Shown here: positions 21,701 through 27,250 of the stretch, in pieces
How positions within the stretch are numbered: the first letter of the stretch is position 1
How the letters are laid out: each line of letters begins with the position of its first letter
IMG/VR virus record: IMGVR_UViG_3300043411_000902
Location: 1-27,250 of that record
DNA from: a virus
Length of the DNA: 27,250 nucleotides
Direction: 5' to 3' (one strand)
The notes under the pieces: model-generated
Seen by the model: the letters and a program-made list of their open reading frames with translations, nothing else
Told to the model about the DNA's origin: nothing
The model's database searches: none
Program-made: the position numbers and the translations under genes

Positions 21701-23570
21701 ACGATTCGCGGCTCGCTCTGATCTTCTGGAGCGTACATCGAATAATCCGTATTTCAATTACATCAAGACTGCTCTGGACATTTCCAAGATCAATGAACAT
21801 CCGCTGATTTATGGATTCAATAAGCTCCTGGATACTGCGACCTCAAAAGCTGTGGGCGCCTATCGGGATGCATTCGCAAAAGCTAAGTCCCCGGCTGAGC
21901 TGGAAACTATAAATGCTCAGATGGATGTTTATGGAATGAAACCAGCTTTCTATGATGCATCTCTTCAGGCTCTTGCTAACCATACTGCGCCACGTGGTGA
22001 GCTTACCAAGTTTGTTCGTTCTGGCAACAGTCTGCTGTCTCTATTTACTCTTGGTCTTGATCCACTCAATGCCCTGAACAATGCAATCGGTTCTAACATT
22101 CTGCGGATGACGGAACTGCGTCACCTGACGAAAGCTATCGAGGCCGGAGATTCAGGGATCGCGGGAGAGCTGGCGGCTATTGCTAAGGTTGCTACACCGG
22201 GAGCTCCTGGAGAAATCCTTGCACCCACAAAGCTGGTTGCTAAAGCGATTTCTAATTTCTGGGCGGATCAGGGTCCGCTGATGGCTCGTTATAAATCCAT
22301 GGGCCTTATCAAGGATCGTGCTGAGCAACTCAAGATGCTCGCGGATGATTTCACCCTCACCGGAACAGAAACCGTTTCCGAACTCCAACGCCGTACTTCC
22401 CAAGCTTTCAAGCGTGCACAGGACTTGGCTGAAACTGGTGAGAAGGTTTCTGGAAATAAGCTGGCTGAAGAATTCAACCGGTTCATCAGCGCGAATGTGA
22501 TGGATCAGCTGACCTCGATTGCAACTCGTCGAGGTTTGATGGATGATGCCACGGCACAAACATACATCAATACATTCGTGAACCGGGTGGAAGGAAACAT
22601 TGTCGCCAGCCAGCGCCCTCTGATTTTCCAAGGTCCGGTCGGCCAGGCAATCTCACTGTTCCAATCATATCAGTTCAATCTGCTCCAGCAATTGTTCCGG
22701 TATGTCGGTGAAGGAAAATCTAAAGATCTGGCAATGTTGGCCGGTCTGCAATCTACCCTGTATGGAATTCAATCTCTGCCTGCTTTCCAGTTCATGAATG
22801 TCCATATCATTGGGCAAGCCTCTGGAAACAAGGAACACCGGGATGCATACGATGCAGTGTATGGAACTGTAGGCCGGACTGCCGGAAATTGGATGCTATA
22901 CGGGATGCCATCTAACATTCTTCAAACGAATATCTATTCTCGTGGCGACATCAATCCTCGTCACCTTACCATCCTCCCGACAACTCTCCAGGAAATTCCG
23001 GTAGTTCAAGGTTGGGGTAAGTTCCTCGGCTCAATGTACGACACTTCAAAGAAGATTACTGGTGGCGCGCCATTCTGGGAATCTGTCCTGCAAGGTGTAG
23101 AACACAATGGAGTTTCCCGCCCGTTAGCTGGATTCGCACAGACTCTCCAATCACTTGGCCCAGAAGGGAAGGTATACTCTACATCCTCTAAGGGCACTAT
23201 CCTCTATGAAAATGATCTGGTATCTTTTGCTACACTGACAAGACTTGCAGGTGGGCGACCACTGGATGAAGCAGTTGTCAATGATGCAATGTTCCGGGTG
23301 AAATCTTACGAGGCTGCAAGAAGGAAGGATATGTCTTCGCTTGCAGAGAAAGTGAAGATGACATTGATTCAAGGGAATCAACCGGACGCCGGGCAAGTTC
23401 AGGGATTCGCGGCCAGCTATGCTGAACTTGGTGGTAAGCAAAAAGGTTTCAATAAGTGGATGATGGATATGTATCGGTCAGCTAATACTTCCCAAGCTGA
23501 ACAGCTTCAAGGTTCTCTTAACAACCCGTTTTCCTATAAGGTACAACTCCTTATGGGTGGAGATGAATAA
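18762..23570 (+). CDS. giant internal virion (ejection) protein (1602 aa)
   Basis: The ATG follows TTAGGGAA. This is the largest gene of the window. Two Gly-rich hydrophobic segments near the N-terminus (about 101-118 DLGGFVLGSLVPGIGGVK; 219-243 VGGLLGGTIGGAFGAAKLLG) could insert in a membrane. The central part (300-1080) is a long charged, mostly helical region. The C-terminal third has a block common in podovirus internal proteins: FVNRVEGNIVASQRPLIFQG (about 1271-1290), then PVGQAISLFQSYQFNLLQQL. No lysozyme, transglycosylase or RNA polymerase motif is visible. It should be ejected and help form the trans-envelope channel. A polyvalent (effector-carrying) role is possible given the metallopeptidase-like gene at 5215. 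Confidence 0.78.
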   Translation: MDDTLSADSYLPNYLVSADNHNLANGGVSWLDPQSWGTKLGNVGKFIAGSALSGTNSFYNTAVAVGNWFGAETPERDTASWITEFDTDLGKYYRENQAAVDLGGFVLGSLVPGIGGVKIFNAGQVALKTALAEGKVGGTLAKSLGLLVDRTDNLLSAAAAEINGSTTALKLLNVNTTKALAAGVWQNTLEAAAFETIVQATMFRSPILDQQDAGDIAQNIAVGGLLGGTIGGAFGAAKLLGTLKKSVAAEDVLRRPFMERPAMSERTTPSERIVQLAHDTEVAATQSVAGPVQVAPGVSSTLLADRIRKNFDDTRTAIHDLTGQDTVLANVVANLSQPLVRDGQMIPGFAQNYFANFSGAIRILRPMEESAAETRMLKAIAKGEVPEQTVASRFVKLFGDDAGKVSESAPLLPSLGDLHSGEKAVLSAVRKYEFAPKFDGSTVWSALAVKGNRGYLEAEARYIWASKVLKEIPEGAMIGKYDIPVLERAYKDFKPGIKIISGEGPSLEVLTVSSKQELYDILKASKEDAANYLLYNMSIKKGGHIPVEQGTEAAARIVNTRQGYLEGLPSSSEADDLFAAQTNHTKYLEELRARGLSTNATEVVDPVFLPKYAKIIYDVDRDIAATTPNILDAITFYKTQQKIYEEGASRVFARVIGEPSQQFPDITDRMLLTANRSGSGAGLISAENANYGTLGSTLASVGSVTRNVKQLFRKQTSDAMAAPLVKLGGKQEAAFEFESINQKVTRSGQLWVRLSDSGEEYLVTQRAMKQFTDKETGAFDYDSMFATLPEDLISLKHPETVGAIDAHIQTSGRRTQAFRDIRSQQGHTDAKDPSVFRPIRPDLKQYPHFAFVVDPRVTGSGHKTMIHAASEKELAALIDKVPAQYKVVTKSDTEEFFRARGEYEYSRTLNENYINSDLSNAGVFSNFFPKSDPQKIIDDVIQQHFRESDTLVTEAVRLRYEAQFSLLEDFGKQYSKIETSRFAARSDLLERTSNNPYFNYIKTALDISKINEHPLIYGFNKLLDTATSKAVGAYRDAFAKAKSPAELETINAQMDVYGMKPAFYDASLQALANHTAPRGELTKFVRSGNSLLSLFTLGLDPLNALNNAIGSNILRMTELRHLTKAIEAGDSGIAGELAAIAKVATPGAPGEILAPTKLVAKAISNFWADQGPLMARYKSMGLIKDRAEQLKMLADDFTLTGTETVSELQRRTSQAFKRAQDLAETGEKVSGNKLAEEFNRFISANVMDQLTSIATRRGLMDDATAQTYINTFVNRVEGNIVASQRPLIFQGPVGQAISLFQSYQFNLLQQLFRYVGEGKSKDLAMLAGLQSTLYGIQSLPAFQFMNVHIIGQASGNKEHRDAYDAVYGTVGRTAGNWMLYGMPSNILQTNIYSRGDINPRHLTILPTTLQEIPVVQGWGKFLGSMYDTSKKITGGAPFWESVLQGVEHNGVSRPLAGFAQTLQSLGPEGKVYSTSSKGTILYENDLVSFATLTRLAGGRPLDEAVVNDAMFRVKSYEAARRKDMSSLAEKVKMTLIQGNQPDAGQVQGFAASYAELGGKQKGFNKWMMDMYRSANTSQAEQLQGSLNNPFSYKVQLLMGGDE

Positions 23571-23807
23571 ATGAGTTACACATCTGATCCCGCAGGTTTT
23601 GCTACTGCCGTAACCCCTTCTGATGCCACAGTTCTTACTCCTACGCGAGGACTGTATATCGGAAGTGCTGGACATGTAGTGGTGCAAATGTACGGAAGTG
23701 ATAACACAATTACATTTTCGAATGTACCTGTAGGCATTCTTCCTGTACGAGTTACGAAGGTGCTTGCTACTGGCACAGGCGCTTCTGACATTGTTGCTCT
23801 TTGGTAA
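23571..23807 (+). CDS. spike base protein, RCAP_rcc01079 (gene-transfer-agent) type
   Basis: This 78-aa protein starts directly after the TAA of the giant gene. The whole sequence follows a well-known small family: VTPSDATVLTPTRGLYIGSA, then GHVVVQMYGSDNTITFSNVP, then RVTKVLATGTGASDIVALW. In Rhodobacter gene transfer agents the relative (rcc01079) forms the base of the head spikes. In phages it is usually encoded next to receptor-binding proteins. It is all beta and likely oligomeric, and here it opens the receptor cassette. The assignment rests on motif order and length, both of which fit very well. Confidence 0.82.
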   Translation: MSYTSDPAGFATAVTPSDATVLTPTRGLYIGSAGHVVVQMYGSDNTITFSNVPVGILPVRVTKVLATGTGASDIVALW

Positions 23808-23862
23808 TCTTTTCTCCCGCTCTCTCTTCCTCTCCACAATTCTTTCCTAAAGGAACTCTGAC

Positions 23863-24282
23863 ATGGCTACTTACAACAAGTTCAATGTTTTCACTGAAGA
23901 CCTGATCGAAGGTGTTCATGATTTCGATGCACATACCTTTAAGATTCTTCTCACGAACACAGCTCCGGTTGCTACCAATGGTGTCAAAGCCGATCTGACA
24001 GAAATCTCTGCTGGTAACGGCTACACTGCTGGCGGCACTGCTACTACAATCACAACTTCCCGCTCCACCGGAACTTCCAAGGTTGCTGGCTCTGACGTGG
24101 TTTTCACAGCCACTGGCGCTGTTGGTCCTTTCCAGTATGCTGTGCTCTATAATGACACACCTACTTCTCCTGCTGATCCTTTGATTAGCTGGTGGGACTA
24201 TGGCTCTGCTGTGACTCTCGCTAACGGAGAAACATTCACTGTAGACTTTGATGCTACGAACGGCATCTTCCAGTTGGTGTAA
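23863..24282 (+). CDS. beta-rich virion structural protein (139 aa)
   Basis: AAAGGAA lies 7 nt before the ATG. The pattern YNKFNVFTEDLIEGVHDFDA, ILLTNTAPVATNGVKADLTE, GNGYTAGGT, VGPFQYAVLYNDTP, LISWWDYGSAVTLANGETFT is a recurrent small phage structural protein that I recognise as a type, though I know no experimentally assigned role for it. It is beta throughout with no membrane or coiled-coil segment. It often accompanies spike-base and receptor-binding genes, as here. It may be an adapter or baseplate-like component of the spike. Confidence 0.72.
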   Translation: MATYNKFNVFTEDLIEGVHDFDAHTFKILLTNTAPVATNGVKADLTEISAGNGYTAGGTATTITTSRSTGTSKVAGSDVVFTATGAVGPFQYAVLYNDTPTSPADPLISWWDYGSAVTLANGETFTVDFDATNGIFQLV

Positions 24283-24288
24283 TATCTA

Positions 24289-25668
24289 GTGGCACACTAC
24301 GCCCTAAGAATTGGGTTTGGAAATCTGCCTTCGTGGAGAGCCTCTGCGACTGAAAAGGTGTGGTTTGAAGTTCCTGTAGCACAAACTTTTGCAGCTTGGC
24401 TACAGGCAACTGATGCTACAAACTACGGAGGGTCCGATCCCTACGGTGGTGTGATAAATGCCTTCTGTAACGGAGCTTATTCTCCTACACTCAAAACCAC
24501 TGTTTATCATGGTGGCGGGCATGGGGACGCTCGTAATAATGGTGGGTACGCTTTCAATTGGCTAACCTCCACTTACAGCGTAGCTTGGGCTTCCACTCCG
24601 ATGGCAGCTAGACCTCCCGATTATGAACCTACTGGAGGATATGCCCTTTATCCCAGTGGATTGCACACAGGACGATTTGAAACTTCTTCAGTCCTAACTG
24701 ATCCCGCAGATTCAGGATATGCCGCTTCTGCGTTAAGTGTTCCAAGTAGGCATACTTATAGCGGCTGTGAGATTGTTGAAATTTCCGGTGTTCCGCACTA
24801 TATGCGAATATATGCTGCACCTGGAGAATGGAATTTATCCACAGGTGTTATGAGAGATGTGTCCCAAATTGCGTGGGGGCAGAGACTCCTTGATTGCACC
24901 GGATATTACCGAAACGGTTCTTTGCGAGCAGACCAAACCGCTGCGGCCCAGGGATACGCTAATTACTTCAATCTCACGGGTAATGCTGACTATACACAAG
25001 GTATGGTTGCCATTAACGGTGGCGCACAGCAGATTGGACAAATGGCCCGATCAACGCAAAGCGTGCGTGATCCTGCCACTGGAAAATTCTGGGCAACTTT
25101 AAATCCAGGCGATTGGTCCATGAACGGCCGCAATGGGATTATGAGATATAGCGCAGATGGTCAGACAGTTGAAGTTGTTGTTGACCACGATGTTGGGTAT
25201 GCAAACTGGGCCATTGAACTCAGTACCTCTTTAGTAATAGCTGGTGCTTATCTTTATATCTTTACTGTAAATACTCCAGGTGTTGGCACTAATGTGGCTA
25301 TGCGAGGTTGGCGCATTCATACCACTACATTAGTAACTGAGTGGATTACCATTGTTGGTGATTCATTAGAGTGGACATCTGGACAAGAAGTTGTCCCGTG
25401 CTTTTTTGACGGCTTAGAAATCATTCGCTGGAATTACATCGAATCACGCGATGCTGTATATCGCCTGAATCTCACGCCCGAAAGTGGTGCGGGAACATTG
25501 GCATCTCCATATGTAATGAGGCAAACGCTGCAAACCCTGACAGCCAGCAGTATGCCACTTCCAGCATGGACTTACAGACTGGATTACGATAGGGATTACC
25601 AAGGCGTATGTCTTCTACCGAATGGTACTGCAAAGCCCTGGTTTTTACCTTGGGCATGGAGAGGATAA
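24289..25668 (+). CDS. Kelch/galactose-oxidase-like beta-propeller, probable receptor-binding protein (459 aa, GTG start)
   Basis: The GTG at 24289 is 6 nt after the previous stop and lacks a good ribosome-binding site, so translation is probably coupled; the next in-frame ATG would remove the first conserved blade. The segment YSPTLKTTVYHGGGHGDARN then NGGYAFNWLTSTYSVAW (about residues 64-101) is the typical Kelch-type blade with its Gly-Gly-His-Gly-Asp turn. Similar but weaker blades follow (MVAINGGAQQIGQMARSTQS; ATGKFWATLNPGDWSMNGRN; IIRWNYIESRDAVYRLNL). Such propellers bind carbohydrate or protein ligands. It is flanked by other cassette genes, so it is likely a surface-exposed virion protein. 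No oxidase copper ligands are claimed. Confidence 0.68.
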   Translation: MAHYALRIGFGNLPSWRASATEKVWFEVPVAQTFAAWLQATDATNYGGSDPYGGVINAFCNGAYSPTLKTTVYHGGGHGDARNNGGYAFNWLTSTYSVAWASTPMAARPPDYEPTGGYALYPSGLHTGRFETSSVLTDPADSGYAASALSVPSRHTYSGCEIVEISGVPHYMRIYAAPGEWNLSTGVMRDVSQIAWGQRLLDCTGYYRNGSLRADQTAAAQGYANYFNLTGNADYTQGMVAINGGAQQIGQMARSTQSVRDPATGKFWATLNPGDWSMNGRNGIMRYSADGQTVEVVVDHDVGYANWAIELSTSLVIAGAYLYIFTVNTPGVGTNVAMRGWRIHTTTLVTEWITIVGDSLEWTSGQEVVPCFFDGLEIIRWNYIESRDAVYRLNLTPESGAGTLASPYVMRQTLQTLTASSMPLPAWTYRLDYDRDYQGVCLLPNGTAKPWFLPWAWRG

Positions 25669-26664
25669 ATGACAGTTTCAGCTTCCGATAGTTTTTCCCA
25701 TTCACCCGGAACAGACCAGAATTTAGTAGGTTTAACACCCACAGTAGGGGCGGCTTGGGCTACGGTATCTAGCACTTACCAAAGCAACTCGTATTGGCAA
25801 CCTACTGGTGTGGGATATTGTTATCCTTACGGCCCTTTGGGTATTGCAAAAATACCAACTACAGCCAATTCTGCTGATGATCCTGTAACTGTTAAATTTA
25901 CACCAGTTGCAGATAGTTGGATTGCGGGTGTGTGTATTCGCATTGATGGAAGTGATAACAGATATGAACTTACACTGCATAACAATGGTAATGCCTATCT
26001 AGCCCATCAGTTAGCAGCCGACGCTTGGCAAACAACTCCAATAGGTTCTGCTACCGCACACGGAATTGCTGCATCAAACCGTACACAACATACCATCGAA
26101 CTTATACCAACAGGTACATCACTTGTTGTAAAGGTGGATGGAACGACTATAATGACAGAGACAAACTCTGCCATTTCAGCGGCTGGTTATGGTGCAATGC
26201 TCGGCCGTGAGGCTTTTTTCGATGATTTTGCAGTTGGGACGGCCTCTTCAAACCCGATTCTCACAGCAGCTCAAGGAAGTCTTTCTTTAACCGGGCAAGC
26301 AGCTTCTCTGAAAGTTGCTCGTGTGCTATCAGCAGCTCAAGGAAGTTATTCACTCACTGGTCAGAATGCTACGCTTACATATGAACAGCCTGGGGTTTAT
26401 ACTCTAACGGCAGCGGCTGGCAGTTATACAATTACTGGAAGTGATGGGCTTGCACAGAGAGCAATGAATGCCGGGTTCGGAAGCTATGCTTTGAGCGGAC
26501 AGGCTGCCAGTTTCACTCTCACAACTCCACAAGATTACACACTAATCGCCGCACAGGGAAATTATACAATCTCTGGAAAGAGTGCAAGGTTGCAATGGTC
26601 CGGAGAACCTCCAGTTATTCCCAGAAGTTTTGGGATTGTTATGGGCATTAGAATGGGGCTTTGA
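25669..26664 (+). CDS. LamG-like adhesin with five C-terminal repeats (331 aa)
   Basis: It starts directly after the preceding TAA with GGAGAGGA just upstream. Residues 1-190 form a concanavalin A/LamG-like domain (DSFSHSPGTDQNLVGLTP; WIAGVCIRIDGSDNRYELTL; EAFFDDFAVG at its end). Residues 199-308 hold five repeats of about 21-26 aa of the form AAQGSYSLTGQAASL (starting near 199, 221, 247, 268 and 292), each a likely beta hairpin. The C-terminus is PPVIPRSFGIVMGIRMGL. Glycan-binding plus repeats suggests a receptor-binding or decoration fibre. Repeat number could change by recombination. Confidence 0.7.
   Translation: MTVSASDSFSHSPGTDQNLVGLTPTVGAAWATVSSTYQSNSYWQPTGVGYCYPYGPLGIAKIPTTANSADDPVTVKFTPVADSWIAGVCIRIDGSDNRYELTLHNNGNAYLAHQLAADAWQTTPIGSATAHGIAASNRTQHTIELIPTGTSLVVKVDGTTIMTETNSAISAAGYGAMLGREAFFDDFAVGTASSNPILTAAQGSLSLTGQAASLKVARVLSAAQGSYSLTGQNATLTYEQPGVYTLTAAAGSYTITGSDGLAQRAMNAGFGSYALSGQAASFTLTTPQDYTLIAAQGNYTISGKSARLQWSGEPPVIPRSFGIVMGIRMGL
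26264..26346 (+). repeat. 17-nt exact direct repeat with 66-bp period
   Basis: CAGCAGCTCAAGGAAGT is present at 26264-26280 and 26330-26346, exactly 22 codons apart, encoding the first two AAQGS repeats of the adhesin. Nucleotide identity shows recent duplication or ongoing homogenisation, while the remaining repeats have diverged. Confidence 0.75.
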
Positions 26665-26697
26665 GCCCTCCCTCTCCCTATCTTACTAAGGAATATC

Positions 26698-27033
26698 ATG
26701 CCTGATCCCGTCAATCCTTCCGTTCCTGTTGCAACTCCTGCACCTTCTCCAATCACCATTCCTTCAGATCCTGCGTTCATTACTTCACATCAGAAGATGT
26801 CGCAGGCAATGGTAGATGCTTTGCCGCATCAGAAACTGATGGCGGAATCTGCTGCAGTACAGGCAGGAATGAAATTCACTGCTGCACAAGTTTGGCTGTT
26901 GTTTGCAAATTCCGCTATGGAAGGAAAGCTCACCGCGAGTTCCAATGATATGGCTACGTTTGCAGATGATATGCTGGAGGAATTCAAAACGCGCTTTGCG
27001 GCTTCTATCGTTGTGAATTCCGTCGGCGCGTGA
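26698..27033 (+). CDS. hypothetical phage protein (111 aa)
   Basis: CTAAGGAA lies 6 nt before the ATG. Residues 1-26 are Pro/Val/Ala-rich and probably unstructured (PDPVNPSVPVATPAPSPITI). The remainder is helical (MSQAMVDALPHQKLMAESAA; AAQVWLLFANSAMEGKL; DDMLEEFKTRFAA). There is no membrane helix or signal peptide. Function is unknown; it follows the receptor cassette and may be a small structural or assembly protein. Its stop codon overlaps the start of the next gene (GTGA). Confidence 0.65.
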   Translation: MPDPVNPSVPVATPAPSPITIPSDPAFITSHQKMSQAMVDALPHQKLMAESAAVQAGMKFTAAQVWLLFANSAMEGKLTASSNDMATFADDMLEEFKTRFAASIVVNSVGA

Positions 27034-27248
27034 CAAATTTTACTCATGAGCGCGGGAGAAATAAAGAAAGACCTTGCAAGTATGGCGAGGCTTTTACGCC
27101 TACGTGGAATTGGGATGACCGTGGAAGAAGTTTGCTTAGCAGAGAGCAGATAGAGCAGGAGAGTAGATATGCTAGTTTGATGTACTCTGCTGCAATGGCT
27201 GGAAGATTGAAAGAATTCCTAGATTCCCAGAATTCCCAGACTCCCTGA
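27030..27248 (+). CDS. hypothetical protein (72 aa, GTG start)
   Basis: The GTG overlaps the preceding TGA (GTGA), the same arrangement as at 15754. The protein is hydrophilic: a basic N-terminus (FTHERGRNKERPCKYGEAF), an aromatic TPTWNWDD segment and a C-terminal helix (REQIEQESRYASLMYSAAMA). It ends two bases before the window edge. No domain is recognised. A 35-aa ORF in another frame (27046-27153) competes for the same DNA but lacks a ribosome-binding site. Confidence 0.5.
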   Translation: MTNFTHERGRNKERPCKYGEAFTPTWNWDDRGRSLLSREQIEQESRYASLMYSAAMAGRLKEFLDSQNSQTP

Positions 27249-27250
27249 AA

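Noticed and set aside
18762-23570. N4-type virion RNA polymerase
   Set aside because: The protein is large and encoded with ejection proteins, but it is half the size of the N4 enzyme and no T7-like polymerase motifs are seen.
24289-26664. Diversity-generating retroelement target in the receptor genes
   Set aside because: No reverse transcriptase gene and no template repeat of these genes were found in the window.
27046-27153. 35-aa ORF (MSAGEIKKDL...) in a different frame at the right end
   Set aside because: No ribosome-binding site is visible upstream, and the 72-aa frame is longer and coupled to the preceding gene by a GTGA overlap; the alternative cannot be fully excluded.
1-27250. tRNA genes or CRISPR arrays
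   Set aside because: No T-loop-like GGTTCGA with matching arms was noticed, and no regularly spaced repeats of 25-40 nt; the paired 25-nt repeats at 718 and 994 are single and inverted.

Overview
The window is the structural half of a tailed double-stranded DNA phage, probably a podovirus with an SU10/phiEco32-like or P22-like head and short tail. There is no tape-measure gene, sheath or tube gene. The set that is present is small and large terminase, portal, scaffold, major capsid, head-tail adaptor, nozzle-like protein, tailspike, very large internal (ejection) proteins and a receptor-binding cassette. A Gram-negative, proteobacterial host is inferred: the main intergenic region carries consensus DnaA boxes and consensus IHF sites, and ribosome-binding sites are of the AAGGA/GGAG type. 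No integrase, repressor, polymerase, endolysin, tRNA or CRISPR array is visible, so lifestyle and the full replication module cannot be read from this window.

Layout. (1) Positions 1-2415: a leftward cluster of six small genes of unknown function on the minus strand, the first cut by the window edge. A 453-nt non-coding gap (664-1116) interrupts it and holds a terminator, a sigma70-like promoter and a pair of facing 25-nt repeats. (2) Positions 2416-2933: a 518-nt non-coding spacer between the leftward cluster and the rightward structural operon. It holds two perfect IHF consensus sites 105 bp apart inside a 17-nt direct repeat, further short repeats, three perfect DnaA boxes, a GCGAAGC mini-hairpin and a 47-nt A+T-rich tract without any G. 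This looks like a host-DnaA-dependent replication origin. Because it adjoins the small terminase gene, a packaging (cos/pac) role is also possible. (3) Positions 2934-12409: packaging and head genes, rightward, tightly packed and often overlapping: TerS, a 48-aa protein, TerL, an HEXXH metallopeptidase-like protein, portal, a 109-aa protein, scaffold, a decoration-like protein, the major capsid protein, a head protein and the adaptor. (4) Positions 12422-16089: a beta-helix tailspike, a nozzle-like beta-propeller protein and a small fibre-tip-like protein. (5) Positions 16155-23570: a holin-like membrane protein, an uncharacterised protein, and two large internal virion proteins (552 and 1602 aa). 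(6) Positions 23571-27248: a spike-base protein of the gene-transfer-agent type, a beta-rich structural protein, a Kelch-like propeller, a LamG-like protein with five C-terminal repeats, and two small unknown genes.

As a system, TerS and TerL package DNA through the portal into a shell built from capsid protein on the scaffold. The adaptor and nozzle close the head. The tailspike and the right-hand cassette are likely to bind host surface glycans. The internal proteins, and perhaps the metallopeptidase, are likely to be ejected with the DNA. The most unusual parts are non-coding: the origin-like spacer, the paired 25-nt repeats, and a predicted RNA structure after the capsid gene that covers the next ribosome-binding site.
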